From NCBI RefSeq assembly GCF_000956535.1, contig NZ_JYIY01000061.1, forward strand, positions 1 to 44,175: 44,175 bases of DNA. Reading direction: 5' to 3'. Below, piece after piece: positions 1-8,109 of the stretch. The notes beneath the pieces were generated by a model. It saw nothing but the letters and a program-made list of their open reading frames with translations, made no database searches and had not been told where the DNA came from. Position numbers and translations under genes: made by a program. Numbering within the stretch: position 1 is the first letter of the stretch; each line of letters begins with the position of its first letter. Source of the DNA: Microbacterium ginsengisoli (GTDB lineage Bacteria; Actinomycetota; Actinomycetes; Actinomycetales; Microbacteriaceae).

Positions 1-54
1 GGTCGCGGGCTCGGTGTCGCCGCACCGGCCTAGGCTCGCTCGTCGGAGGCGACG

Positions 55-888
55 ATGGACGACAGGTACGGCGGCGATGTGCTGGCGGCGGGCTGGCGCG
101 AGCGCGGCCGGCGGGTCGTCCCCGACGTGCCCGCGGCACGCGATCTCGTCGTCGAGGTCGCCGCCGACGGCTTCTGCGGCGCGGTCGTCGCGGTGCGCAG
201 CGGCATGGTCGAGCTCGAAGACCGCCGCGGCGCGGTACGGGTCTTCCCGCTCGGCAGCGGCTTCCTCATCGACGGCGAGCCCGTGCGGCTCGTCGCCCCG
301 GTCGCCGCCGCCCCCACGGCACCCCGCCGGTCGGCGTCGGGATCGATCGCGGTCGAGAACCATCAGGCGCGCGTCGCACGACCGAGTCGCATCCTCGTCG
401 AGGGCCGCCACGACGCCGAGCTCGTCGAGAAGGTGTGGGGGCATGACCTCCGAGTCGACGGCGTCGTCGTCGAGTACCTCGAGGGCGTCGACCACCTCGC
501 CGCCCTGCTCGACGCGGAGCCTCCGGCATCCGATCGCCGGTACGGCGTGCTCGTCGACCACCTCGTCGCGGGATCGAAGGAGTCGCGCATCGCCGAGGGC
601 GTGGCCCGCGGCCGGCACGGCGCGCATGTGCGAATCGTCGGGCACCCGTTCATCGACGTGTGGCAGTGCGTGAAGCCCGCCGCCGTCGGCATCGCCCGCT
701 GGCCCGAAGTGCCGCGCGGCATCGAGTGGAAGGTCGGCGTGTGCCGGGCGCTCGGCTGGCCCGCCGACGACCAGGCCGACATCGCCGCGGCGTGGCAGCG
801 CATCCTGGCGGGCGTGCACACCTACCGCGATCTGGAGCCCGCGCTGCTCGGCCGCGTCGAGGAGCTCATCGACTTCGTCACGGCGTGA
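55..888 (+). CDS. DUF3097 family protein
   Basis: A 277-residue soluble protein with no signal peptide or membrane segment. Its whole length resembles the actinobacterial DUF3097 family: an N-terminal small beta-rich part (about residues 1-85), then a part beginning near residue 117 with the strings RILVEGRHDAELVEKVWG and YGVLVDHLVAG, which read like a TOPRIM-type acidic fold (E in EGRHDAEL, D in LVDHL). The biochemical role is not established for the family; a nucleic-acid enzyme is my inference from the TOPRIM-like strings. The ATG at 55 is preceded by GGAGG with 6-nt spacing, and a TAGGCT -10-like hexamer lies at 31-36. The next gene, trmB, starts 31 nt downstream but has its own promoter-like motif. 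Confidence 0.85.
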   Translation: MDDRYGGDVLAAGWRERGRRVVPDVPAARDLVVEVAADGFCGAVVAVRSGMVELEDRRGAVRVFPLGSGFLIDGEPVRLVAPVAAAPTAPRRSASGSIAVENHQARVARPSRILVEGRHDAELVEKVWGHDLRVDGVVVEYLEGVDHLAALLDAEPPASDRRYGVLVDHLVAGSKESRIAEGVARGRHGAHVRIVGHPFIDVWQCVKPAAVGIARWPEVPRGIEWKVGVCRALGWPADDQADIAAAWQRILAGVHTYRDLEPALLGRVEELIDFVTA

Positions 889-907
889 GGCGGGGGAGAG
901 CAGTCGT

Positions 908-913
908 TAGCCT
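908..913 (+). promoter_or_regulatory. Leaderless-type -10 element of trmB
   Basis: TAGCCT lies exactly 6 nt before the trmB ATG, so transcription would begin at or next to the start codon. No Shine-Dalgarno sequence is present, in keeping with a leaderless mRNA. The same TAGCnT-N6-start arrangement recurs at 8098 and 43067. Confidence 0.5.
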
Positions 914-919
914 GGACGG

Positions 920-1639
920 ATGACCGATCCGGCGCCCGTGTTCCGTGACTCGCCCGTCTCGTTCGTGCGTCGCGGCGGCCGCATGTCCGACGCCCAGACC
1001 CGCGCCTGGAACGAGCTCGCACCGCGCTACGTGCTTCCGGTCGAGCGCGTTGTCGCCACGACGAGCGTCGCCGCCGGCAGCGCCGTCGATCCGGCCGAGG
1101 TCTACGGTCGACGGGCGTCGCTCATCGTCGAGATCGGCTCCGGTCAGGGGCACGCGATCGTGCACGCCGCCCGCACCCGGCCGGCCGACGACTTCCTCGC
1201 CGTCGAGGTGTTCAAGGCGGGGCTCGCGCGCACAATGCTCGACGCGGATGCCGCCTCCCTCACCAATCTGCGCCTGGTCGAGGCGAACGCGCCCGAGGTG
1301 CTCGAGCATCTGCTGCCCGCGGCATCCGTCGCCGAGGTGTGGGTGTTCTTCCCCGACCCGTGGCACAAGGTCAAGCACCACAAGCGGCGGCTCGTGGCGC
1401 CCGGCTTCCCCGAGATCGTGCGCGCCGCGCTCGCCCCCGGGGGTGCGCTGCGCCTCGCGACCGACTGGGAGGACTACGCATTGCAGATGCGCGAGGTGCT
1501 CGACGCCGCAGACGGGTTCGAACGCGGCTTCCCGGGGGAGTGGGCGGAGCGGTTCGACGGCCGTGTCGAGACGGCCTTCGAGCGCAAGGGCGCACGGGCG
1601 GGACGCGACATCCGCGATCTGGTCTACCGCGCGGTCTGA
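920..1639 (+). CDS. trmB: tRNA (guanine-N7-)-methyltransferase TrmB
   Basis: TrmB transfers a methyl group from S-adenosylmethionine to N7 of G46 in the variable loop of many tRNAs. The 239-residue sequence has the Rossmann-type SAM-binding loop EIGSGQGHAIVHAA (about residues 73-86) and the family signature FFPDPWHKVKHHKRRL (about 142-157), where the Asp-Pro-Trp and His/Lys/Arg run form the active-site region. The C-terminal ERKG also fits. Length is normal for actinobacterial TrmB. The ATG at 920 follows a -10-like element with only 6 nt between them, so the mRNA is probably leaderless. It is co-directional with the DUF3097 gene. Confidence 0.95.
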   Translation: MTDPAPVFRDSPVSFVRRGGRMSDAQTRAWNELAPRYVLPVERVVATTSVAAGSAVDPAEVYGRRASLIVEIGSGQGHAIVHAARTRPADDFLAVEVFKAGLARTMLDADAASLTNLRLVEANAPEVLEHLLPAASVAEVWVFFPDPWHKVKHHKRRLVAPGFPEIVRAALAPGGALRLATDWEDYALQMREVLDAADGFERGFPGEWAERFDGRVETAFERKGARAGRDIRDLVYRAV

Positions 1640-1804
1640 GTGGCGACCGTCGGCGCATACGGGATGCCGCCTGAGGGCGTGCTGAAGAGGCGTTCGCGGC
1701 GGAATCATGCCATCATCCATTGACACCATCGGCTCCACCGGCGCGCTCGTCGCGCGCCCCACAACGGACTCGTCTTGCCGCGCTGCGGCGGCGGAAGGGA
1801 CGTC

Positions 1805-3121
1805 GTGACGACTTCTGGCGACCACGACCTGCGCGGCGCTGCGGGCTCTCTCCCGCCGGCCGCGACCGTGGCGTCCCCGCTGCGTCGGCGCGCCGTGCGC
1901 GCCTGGCAGGGGCTGCTCGACTGGTTCGAGGAGACCTCTCAGCCGAACCCGGCGGTGCGCCCGGTCACGGCCCGCGCGGTGCGCGCCGTCGTCGGCGTGT
2001 GGGCGCTGGGGCGTGGGGTCAACTTCCTGCTGATGTTCGTCATGTACGAGCTCGCGCACGCCTTCGGTTGGGCGTTCGGCCCCAACGCGCAGCGGGTGAC
2101 GACGTTCCTGCAGTTCCTCTCCGACTGGGACGGCGCCCGCTACGGCCGCGTCTCGCAGATCGGCTATCCGACGCAGCTGCCACTCGACGCGTACGGCGCG
2201 GTCGTGCCGAACGACTGGGCGTTCCTGCCGGTTTTCCCCTGGCTCGAGCGCATCATCTCGGATGCCACGGGCATCCCGTGGCAGATCGTCGGCATCTCGA
2301 TCGCCGTGCTCGCCAGCGGCGGTGCGACCATCATGCTCTTCCTGCTGCTGCGGGCTGTCACCTCGCCGACGGCGGCCTGGTGGGGTGCGGTGCTCTTCAG
2401 CTTCGGCCCGATGTCGTTCATCTTCGTCGTCGGCTACGCGGAGTCGCTCTACCTCTTCCTGCTGTTCGCTGCGATGCTCCTCGCCGTCAAGCGGCGCTAT
2501 CTGTGGATCATCCCGATCGGGCTCGTCGCGTCGTACACGCGGCCGGGCATCCTGGCGTTCGCGCTCGGTCTCGGGATCGTGTTCGTGACGCGATGGTTCC
2601 GTCGCAAGGTCGATCCGTTCCCGCCGTCGCAGCTCGTGAGCCTGATGATCACGGGTCTCGTGCTCGCCGGTGCCGGCCTGTCGTGGTCGTGGATCGCCGA
2701 CGCCGTCACCGGCACGCCCCACGCGTACCTGCTCACCGAGACGAGCTGGTGGGTGCCGTTTGTCGGGGAGGGGCATTTCGCACCCTTCACCCCGTGGTTC
2801 CGCATGGCGTGGACGTTCACGGGCATCATCGGCGTCGTGCTCGTCGCCGCGCTGATCGCGGCGTTCCTGCTGTGGATCTTCTCCCGCCCGGTGCGCAGGC
2901 TCGGCATGGTCGTCGCGACCTACGGGTTCGGCTATGGCGTCTACCTGTTCGCAGTGTTCCTGCCGCAGCAGAGCATCTTCCGGCTGCTGCTGCCGATGAC
3001 CCCGATGCTCGGCGACGAGCGGCTCTCATCGACCCGCCGCCGCCGCATCATCAGCCTCGTCGCGGCGCTCGTCGGCCAGGTGCTCGCGGTGTTGCTGCTG
3101 TGGACGATCGGGTTCCCGTAA
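1805..3121 (+). CDS. PIG-V-like polyprenol-dependent mannosyltransferase, multi-pass membrane protein
   Basis: A 438-residue integral membrane protein with about nine to ten hydrophobic segments. After a cytoplasmic N-terminal tail of about 60 residues, the first extracytoplasmic loop has the motif LSDWDGARYGRVSQIGYP (WDG followed by Y), typical of the PIG-V/GT76 glycosyltransferase family in which the acidic residue serves catalysis. By family knowledge it probably moves a sugar, often mannose, from a lipid-linked donor on the outer face of the membrane; the acceptor is unknown. I chose GTG 1805 because AAGGGA lies just upstream; ATG 1775 in the same frame would add ten residues. A 33-codon ORF (1707-1808) ends in a GTGA overlap with this start and may be fortuitous. 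Confidence 0.75.
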   Translation: MTTSGDHDLRGAAGSLPPAATVASPLRRRAVRAWQGLLDWFEETSQPNPAVRPVTARAVRAVVGVWALGRGVNFLLMFVMYELAHAFGWAFGPNAQRVTTFLQFLSDWDGARYGRVSQIGYPTQLPLDAYGAVVPNDWAFLPVFPWLERIISDATGIPWQIVGISIAVLASGGATIMLFLLLRAVTSPTAAWWGAVLFSFGPMSFIFVVGYAESLYLFLLFAAMLLAVKRRYLWIIPIGLVASYTRPGILAFALGLGIVFVTRWFRRKVDPFPPSQLVSLMITGLVLAGAGLSWSWIADAVTGTPHAYLLTETSWWVPFVGEGHFAPFTPWFRMAWTFTGIIGVVLVAALIAAFLLWIFSRPVRRLGMVVATYGFGYGVYLFAVFLPQQSIFRLLLPMTPMLGDERLSSTRRRRIISLVAALVGQVLAVLLLWTIGFP

Positions 3122-3196
3122 AGCCCCCGTTCAGCGTCGTGAGGTCGCCGTCGCTGTCGGCGGATGCCGCGGCGGACTGGTAATCTCGACCGGTAC

Positions 3197-3269
3197 GCCT
3201 CCGTAGCTCAGGGGATAGAGCGTTGGTTTCCGGTACCAAAGGTCGCAGGTTCGATTCCTGTCGGGGGCA
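3197..3269 (+). tRNA. tRNA-Arg(CCG)
   Basis: A complete 73-nt cloverleaf can be folded. The 7-bp acceptor stem is GCCTCCG/CGGGGGC with one T-G pair, followed by the discriminator base A at 3269. The D stem is GCTC/GAGC. The anticodon stem is TTGGT/ACCAA with loop TTCCGGT, giving anticodon CCG, which reads CGG (Arg). The variable loop is 5 nt and the T arm is GCAGG TTCGATT CCTGT. The 3' CCA is not encoded. Confidence 0.97.
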
Positions 3270-3308
3270 CAGTTCACGGGGCGGGTGCCGCCCGCCGCGT
3301 CACACGCT

Positions 3309-4517
3309 CTATGCGGCGTAGGACGTCACCCGTACCGGCACCCGCGCCACCCTCCGCACGCTCCAGACGAGCAGCGTCACGAGCAGGATGTTGCGCACGC
3401 TGAGCACGGCGATGCCGAGCGGGTGCGCCGACCAGATCAGGTCGTAGATGATCGGGTAGATCAGCTGGGTGAGCAGCAGCACGGCGCCGCCGAGGCGCAG
3501 TCCGGTGCGCAGGCGGGTGCCGTCGACGGCGGCCCACAGCACGAACGGCGCGATGATCCAGTCGAGGAACTGCGGCGAGCCGACCTTGTTGGTGACGATG
3601 AGTACCAGCACGAGCGCGAGGGCGAGCGGCGGCAGCAGCTGCACGAGATGCGCGCCGCGCACGCTCTTCCACGCGCCGAGGGCGAGCACGGCGAGGGCGG
3701 CGATGGCGAGCAGCGGCGTGAGCAGTGCCGCCACGAAGGTCACGCCGGGGCCGGTCACCTCGAACGTGATGATGTCGGCGTTGTAGGCGACGTGGAAGCC
3801 GCCGACGTGCAGCGCCGCGAGCCAGGTGAACGGTGTCGCCGCGGTCGATTCGACCTGCAGCCCGCGCCCGAACTGCGACGACAGGAAGCCGAACACGTTG
3901 CCCGCTCCTCCCAACGCGAACAGCGTCGCGATCACGACGACGGTCACGCCGAGCGCCGCCGCCACGACGCGCACCCGCGTGCCGCGCCGGGCCACCACGA
4001 GCGCGCCGACGAGGGCGGCCGGCCAGATCTTGATCCAGGCGCCAGCGGTCAGCAGGGCAGACGACACGGTCGGCACGCGGAATGCGAGCAGCAGCGCGAT
4101 GATCGCGAGCGGCACCGTCACCGCGTCGATGCGGAACATGCCGACCGGGCCGAGGCAGGCGATGAACGCCAGCCAGGTCAGCGCCGCGCGGGCGCGCCAG
4201 GGGGCCTTGCCGCCGTGCACGATCAGGGCGAACACGAGCCCGTTCAGCAGCGTGATGAGCACCGCCCAGCCAAACGTGTAGCCCGCGATCCACGCGAACG
4301 CCCACGCGGCGATCATCGGCACGAGGGCGAGCTGCGGGTACACCCACGGCTCGGTCACCCCGACGATCGGGCCGCCGGTGAGCGCCTGCGACGACCACGG
4401 TTCGTAGACGTTGTACACGTCGCCCATCGGCTGGCTCGGCAGCGTCCAGCCGAGCACGATCACGAGGGCGTGGGCGGCGAGGAACCATCCCCACAGGGTC
4501 AGGGTGCGTCGAGACAT
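3309..4517 (-). CDS. GT87-like (DUF2029) multi-pass glycosyltransferase
   Basis: A 402-residue protein with an N-terminal membrane segment and roughly ten more hydrophobic spans. The first extracytoplasmic loop has conserved-looking acidic and aromatic residues (GDVYNVYEPW, then TEPWVYPQLALVP), as in alpha-mannosyltransferases of the GT87/DUF2029 family that use polyprenol-phosphate-mannose. Other typical strings are GAWIKIWPAAL near the middle and NKVGSPQFLDWIIAP in the C-terminal third. A role in cell-envelope glycoconjugate or lipoglycan assembly is inferred. It lies 27 nt downstream of the histidine kinase gene on the same strand but has its own TACGCT element 8 nt before the ATG. The converging neighbour is tRNA-Arg. 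Confidence 0.75.
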   Translation of the reverse strand: MSRRTLTLWGWFLAAHALVIVLGWTLPSQPMGDVYNVYEPWSSQALTGGPIVGVTEPWVYPQLALVPMIAAWAFAWIAGYTFGWAVLITLLNGLVFALIVHGGKAPWRARAALTWLAFIACLGPVGMFRIDAVTVPLAIIALLLAFRVPTVSSALLTAGAWIKIWPAALVGALVVARRGTRVRVVAAALGVTVVVIATLFALGGAGNVFGFLSSQFGRGLQVESTAATPFTWLAALHVGGFHVAYNADIITFEVTGPGVTFVAALLTPLLAIAALAVLALGAWKSVRGAHLVQLLPPLALALVLVLIVTNKVGSPQFLDWIIAPFVLWAAVDGTRLRTGLRLGGAVLLLTQLIYPIIYDLIWSAHPLGIAVLSVRNILLVTLLVWSVRRVARVPVRVTSYAA

Positions 4518-4525
4518 CGCCGCTC

Positions 4526-4531
4526 AGCGTA
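4526..4531 (-). promoter_or_regulatory. Candidate -10 element for the GT87-like gene
   Basis: On the minus strand TACGCT is followed by 8 nt and then the ATG at 4517. No ribosome binding site fits between them, so this would be a leaderless start, parallel to the trmB and argS elements. Confidence 0.35.
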
Positions 4532-4544
4532 ATCGGATGCCGCG

Positions 4545-5720
4545 TCACGCCGCGTGCGGCAGCACCACCCAGACACTCGCGCCGCCGGCTGGCGATTCGG
4601 CGATGCCGATGCGGCCGTGGTGTCCTTCGACGATGCGACGGCAGGTCGACAGACCGATGCCGAGGCCCGCGACATCCGTCTGGTCACCGCGCTCCATGAG
4701 TCCGAACACCTTCTCGCGCTGCGGCTCGGGGATGCCCGGACCGTTGTCGTCGACGGTGATGCGCGACCCGTCGGGGAGGGGTTCGACGCGCACGATGATG
4801 TGCGGCGCGTCGGAGGTGGTCGCACTGAACTTCACCGCGTTCGCGACGAGGTTCTGCAGCAGTCCGCGCAGCAGGGTCGGGTCGGCGACGACCGGCGCCG
4901 GGGCGTCGACCTCGATCGTGGCGCCCGTCTGTGCGAGCGGGGTGTCGAGGTCGTCGATGACGGCGGCCATGACGTCCTCGACGTCGACGGCGGCGACCCG
5001 CGGCACCTCGCCGCCCACGCGGGCGAAGTCGAGCAGGTCGCTGATCATCGTCGACATGCGGTCGGCGGCGGCCTCGGCGCGCGCGAGCGCACGGCTCGCC
5101 TGCGGGGCATCCGCGAGCTCGGGGCTGTCGGCGGCGAGCTCGATGAACCCCGACAGCGCCATGAGCGGGTTGCGCAGGTCGTGGCTGATGCGGCCGGCGA
5201 ACTGTTCGAGCTCGTGGTTCGAGGTCTGCAGCTCACGGGTGACGCGGCGCAGCTCGAGCACGTCGACGACCTGGTGGGCGAGGATGTCGAGGGTCGCCGC
5301 GTGCTCGGGGGAGAGCTCGCCGACCTCTTCGTCGAAGATGCAGAGCGTGCCGATGGCGATGCCGGCGGGCGTGATGAGCGGGCTCGACGCGTAGAAGCGC
5401 ACGTTGCCGATGACGCCCGTCACGAACGGATTGGCGGAGAACCGGTCGTCGAGGCGGGCATCCGACACGATCACGCGTCCGGGCTGCTCGAGCACGACCG
5501 CGCACATCGAGTCCTCCCGCGAGCAGACGGCGGCGGTGAAGCCCACCGCGGCGATCTGATGCTGGAAGCGGTCGTCGATGATGTTGATCACGGCCGTCGG
5601 CACGCCGCAGATGGTCGCGGCCAGTTGCACGAGACCCTGCAGGTCTGCTTCGGGCGGGTCGTCGAGCAGCTCGTAGTCAGCGATCGTCTGGCGGCGCGTG
5701 ACGTCGTGTGCAGTCGACAA
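4545..5720 (-). CDS. GAF-domain sensor histidine kinase (orphan)
   Basis: A 391-residue cytoplasmic sensor kinase without membrane segments. Residues about 20-150 form a GAF-like sensory domain of the short type common in actinobacterial kinases (VINIIDDRFQHQIAAVG, CAVVLEQPG, ASSPLITPAGIAIGTLCIFD). A coiled linker precedes a HisKA domain with the phospho-acceptor His180 in GRISHDLRNPLMALSG, followed by an HATPase_c domain with N box LLQNLVANAVKFS, G1 box DDNGPGIPEP and G2 box GLGIGLSTCRRIVEGHHG. No response regulator gene is adjacent, so the partner is elsewhere. The start is TTG at 5718-5720, preceded by GGGAGG; I see no better upstream start. The signal sensed is unknown; cysteines near residues 66 and 73 may be relevant. 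Confidence 0.9.
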   Translation of the reverse strand: MSTAHDVTRRQTIADYELLDDPPEADLQGLVQLAATICGVPTAVINIIDDRFQHQIAAVGFTAAVCSREDSMCAVVLEQPGRVIVSDARLDDRFSANPFVTGVIGNVRFYASSPLITPAGIAIGTLCIFDEEVGELSPEHAATLDILAHQVVDVLELRRVTRELQTSNHELEQFAGRISHDLRNPLMALSGFIELAADSPELADAPQASRALARAEAAADRMSTMISDLLDFARVGGEVPRVAAVDVEDVMAAVIDDLDTPLAQTGATIEVDAPAPVVADPTLLRGLLQNLVANAVKFSATTSDAPHIIVRVEPLPDGSRITVDDNGPGIPEPQREKVFGLMERGDQTDVAGLGIGLSTCRRIVEGHHGRIGIAESPAGGASVWVVLPHAA

Positions 5721-5747
5721 GGTCGGGCCCTCCCGTCGGGTGGCACC

Positions 5748-5753
5748 AGATTA
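5748..5753 (-). promoter_or_regulatory. Candidate -10 element for the histidine kinase gene
   Basis: TAATCT on the minus strand lies about 27 nt before the TTG start and upstream of its GGGAGG ribosome binding site. It fits the TAnnnT consensus. A -35 was not convincing. Confidence 0.35.
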
Positions 5754-5791
5754 GCGGTCTGCGCGCGCTCGGGGTGCGCGCAGCGGGCCAC

Positions 5792-6208
5792 TCAGTCGGA
5801 TGCCGCGGCGCGCCCGTAGAGCTCGGCGACCAGCGCGTCCACGCGCGCCCGGATCTCGTCGCGCACCTGCCGCACGACCTCGATCGGCTGGCCGGCGGGG
5901 TCGGTGAGCTCCCAGTCCTCGTAGCGCTTGCCGGGGAAGATCGGGCAGGCGTCGCCGCACCCCATGGTGATGACCACATCGGCCTCGCGCACGGCGTCGG
6001 TCGTCAGCAGCTTCGGCTGGCGGGCGCCGAGGTCGATGCCGAGCTCGGCCATCGCCTCGACGGCGACCGGGTTGATCGTCTCCCGCGGCTCGGACCCCGC
6101 CGAGCGCACGTCGACCCGATCGCCCGCGATGGATTCGAGGTATCCGGCGGCCATCTGCGAGCGGCCGGCGTTGTGCACGCACACGAACAGCACGGTGGGG
6201 GTGGTCAT
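5792..6208 (-). CDS. arsC: Arsenate reductase, LMW-phosphatase fold, probably mycothiol-dependent
   Basis: A 138-residue protein that reduces arsenate to arsenite. The phosphatase-like anion loop C10-V-H-N-A-G-R16-S (Cys-x5-Arg-Ser) sits at residues 10-17, and MGCGDACPIFPGKRYEDWEL with the conserved Asp-Pro (TDPAGQ) follows later. The sequence resembles the actinobacterial arsenate-mycothiol transferase class rather than the thioredoxin-coupled ArsC; mycothiol/mycoredoxin dependence is inferred from that class. The ATG at 6208 overlaps the stop of the preceding acetyltransferase gene as ATGA, so the two are translationally coupled. It is the last gene of the arsO-like/arsN/arsC operon. No arsenite exporter follows. 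Confidence 0.93.
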   Translation of the reverse strand: MTTPTVLFVCVHNAGRSQMAAGYLESIAGDRVDVRSAGSEPRETINPVAVEAMAELGIDLGARQPKLLTTDAVREADVVITMGCGDACPIFPGKRYEDWELTDPAGQPIEVVRQVRDEIRARVDALVAELYGRAAASD

Positions 6209-6723
6209 GAGTCGGCTCCTGTTCCGGCGATCGCTGATCGCCGCTCGATGAGTAGGGTGTCGCGCCACGTGCCGGCGCGGGGTCCAAGGGTCGATCGTGC
6301 GATGCGCTCGCGGCGGCCGACGACGCGGAAACCGGCGGACTCGTGCAGGCGCAGGCTCGCGGCGTTCTCGGGGAAGATCGCCGACTGCACGGTCCAGTAG
6401 CCTGCGGCATCCGTCGCGTCGAGGAAGCGTGCGAGCAGGGTGCGACCGATCCCGCGCCCCCGGTGGGCGGGGGAGACGTAGATCGAATGCTCGATGACCC
6501 CGCGGTAGACGGGACGAGCCGAGACGGCGGATGCCGCCACCCACCCCACGACCTCGTCGTCGAGGGTCGCGACGAGTCGGGGTGCGGCGAGGCGTCCGCG
6601 ATCGAAGGTCGCCCAGTCCGGCGTCGCCGTCTCGAACGTGGCGTCGCCGCCCGCGATGCCGGCCGCGAAGATCTGCTCGACGGCCGGCCAGTCGGCCGCG
6701 ACGAGCGGTCGGATCTCGGTCAC
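6205..6723 (-). CDS. arsN: GNAT acetyltransferase of the ArsN/phosphinothricin type
   Basis: A 172-residue GNAT enzyme. It starts IRPLVAADWPAVEQIF, and residues about 20-35 (GIAGGDATFET..P.W) match the substrate loop of ArsN1/phosphinothricin acetyltransferases. The acetyl-CoA loop is SPAHRGRGIGRTLLARFL (about 93-110), followed by the AIFPENAASLRLHESAGF signature. Known ArsN1 proteins acetylate the amino group of arsinothricin or phosphinothricin, so resistance to an organoarsenical antibiotic is a reasonable inference given the ars context. I chose GTG 6723: GGGAGG lies 9 nt upstream and the start overlaps the arsO stop as GTGA. The in-frame ATG at 6732 directly abuts that ribosome binding site and is unlikely. 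Confidence 0.8.
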   Translation of the reverse strand: MTEIRPLVAADWPAVEQIFAAGIAGGDATFETATPDWATFDRGRLAAPRLVATLDDEVVGWVAASAVSARPVYRGVIEHSIYVSPAHRGRGIGRTLLARFLDATDAAGYWTVQSAIFPENAASLRLHESAGFRVVGRRERIARSTLGPRAGTWRDTLLIERRSAIAGTGADS

Positions 6724-8027
6724 GCGCAACATCCTCCCGCATCGGCCCGGTCGGTCGAGCACACGCCGGTGGCCGGCAGGTCGAGCACGACGGCCCGCGC
6801 GGCGGCGAGGTCGCCGGCGAGCCACGCCGCGACCGACCGCACCTGCTCGTAGCCCGTGGCGAGCAGGAAGGTGGGGGCGCGACCGTAGGACTTCATGCCG
6901 ACCGTGAAGAAGCCGGGCTCCGGATGCCGCAACTCGGCGAAGCCGTGGGGTGCGACCGTTCCGCAGCTGTGCAGGTTCGGGTCGATGAGCGGCGCGAGTC
7001 GACGGGGCGCTTCGCTCACCTCGTCGAAGTCAAGTCGGAGCTCGCGCGTGATCGTGAGGTCGGGTCGGAATCCGGTGGCGGCGACCACGAGATCGACGTC
7101 GAACGCGGCGGGCGCATCTGCGGTGACGCCACTGACCCGCACGCCGTCGCCCGCCGAGGACACCCGCTCGATGAGAAACCCGTCGCGCACCTCGACGACG
7201 CCGGCGTCGACGAGTGCGTCGAGGCGGGAGCCGAGCCGCTCGCGTTCGGGGAGGTCGTCGGCGGTCGACGGGCGCAGCGGCGGCCGTCGACGCACCCAGA
7301 CCGCGCGGGTGCCCGGGGCGTCTTCTGAGAGTTCCGCGAGGGCGAGAAGAGTGTGCGCGGCCGAGTGGCCGGTTCCGACCACGGCGACCGAGCGTCCGGC
7401 GAGCCGTGCCCGGTCGCGACCGAGCACGTCGGGCAGGGGCGGGAGCACGAACGAGCCCACCTCGTCGAGGCCCAGCGGAGGCAGCCCGTCGCCGCCGATG
7501 GGGTTGGGGGTGTCGAGGGTTCCGGAGGCGTCGATCACGGCGCGGGCGAGCACGGACTCGACCTCACCGGTCGCTCGCCGCACCCGCACGACGAACGGGG
7601 CGTCGCCACGGCAGTCGCTGCGGGTGCGGTCGCGGCCGAGACGGGTGACGGCGACGACGCGCGCGCCCGTGGTGATGCGAGGGGAGAGTGCCGCGGTCTG
7701 CGCGAGCGGTTCGAGGTAGCGGGTGACGACGTCGGCTCCGGTGGGCACCTCGTCGGGGTCGGGCGCGAGCCATCCGGTCGGCGCGAGCAGACGCCCTGCG
7801 GCCGGATCGACGAGGTAGCGCCAGGGCGAGAAGAGGGCCACGTGGCCCCACGACCGCACCGCGGCCCCGGCCGACTCGCCCGCCTCGAACACGATCGTGT
7901 CGATCGATCTCTCGAGCAGATGCGCGGCGGCGGCGAGCCCGACCGGGCCCGCACCGATCACGACGACGGGATGCGTCGACGCGGCCGTGGCGCCGCGAGG
8001 GCGGGGCGTGAGGTCGAGGAGCGGCAC
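6720..8027 (-). CDS. arsO: FAD/NAD(P)-dependent oxidoreductase, ArsO-like flavoprotein of the ars operon
   Basis: A 435-residue flavoprotein with an N-terminal FAD-binding loop VVVIGAGPVGLAAAAHL, a second dinucleotide-binding loop VAVVGTGHSAAHTLLALAEL, and the ATGFRPDL string typical of flavin-containing monooxygenase-like enzymes. Its position as first gene of an operon divergent from arsR suggests a role in arsenic detoxification; ArsO is a named but poorly characterised ars-associated monooxygenase family, so the reaction is uncertain. The C-terminus has cysteines in GVCSTD and a final GGCCA, a possible thiol metal site. I chose GTG 8027 because AAAGGA (8034-8039) lies 6 nt upstream; the ATG at 8042 would add five residues and lie inside the operator region. 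Confidence 0.78.
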   Translation of the reverse strand: MPLLDLTPRPRGATAASTHPVVVIGAGPVGLAAAAHLLERSIDTIVFEAGESAGAAVRSWGHVALFSPWRYLVDPAAGRLLAPTGWLAPDPDEVPTGADVVTRYLEPLAQTAALSPRITTGARVVAVTRLGRDRTRSDCRGDAPFVVRVRRATGEVESVLARAVIDASGTLDTPNPIGGDGLPPLGLDEVGSFVLPPLPDVLGRDRARLAGRSVAVVGTGHSAAHTLLALAELSEDAPGTRAVWVRRRPPLRPSTADDLPERERLGSRLDALVDAGVVEVRDGFLIERVSSAGDGVRVSGVTADAPAAFDVDLVVAATGFRPDLTITRELRLDFDEVSEAPRRLAPLIDPNLHSCGTVAPHGFAELRHPEPGFFTVGMKSYGRAPTFLLATGYEQVRSVAAWLAGDLAAARAVVLDLPATGVCSTDRADAGGCCA

Positions 8028-8035
8028 GCGGCATC

Positions 8036-8109
8036 CTTTCATCGATGACGATCGATGCTCAGTATGCGGACATCTATCGATGACTGTCAATATCGACTAG
8101 CATCTATGC
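8036..8109. promoter_or_regulatory. Divergent arsO/arsR control region with candidate ArsR operators
   Basis: The short region between the divergent arsO-like gene and arsR is unusually AT-rich for the window and full of repeats. ATCGATG occurs at 8041, 8051 and 8078 (the first and third as ATCGATGAC, the third preceded by CT). TCGAT-N4-ATCGA forms a dyad at 8042-8055, and TGAC-T-GTCA a dyad at 8081-8089. CATCTAT occurs at 8071 and 8101. These are good candidates for ArsR binding sites controlling both directions; the exact half-sites are inferred. Confidence 0.6.
8098..8103 (+). promoter_or_regulatory. Leaderless-type -10 element of arsR
   Basis: TAGCAT followed by exactly 6 nt and the arsR ATG, the same geometry as trmB and the aldo/keto reductase gene. 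It lies inside the repeat-rich operator region, so ArsR bound there would block it. Confidence 0.45.

Noticed and set aside
1707..1808. 33-codon ORF ending in GTGA overlap with the PIG-V-like gene
   Set aside because: No ribosome binding site, no recognisable composition, and 30-codon ORFs are frequent by chance here; possibly a leader peptide but unsupported.
878..2776. Long minus-strand ORF opposite trmB and the PIG-V-like gene (632 codons)
   Set aside because: Low-complexity Arg/Gly/His-rich translation typical of antisense frames in high-GC DNA; the plus-strand genes have recognisable domains.
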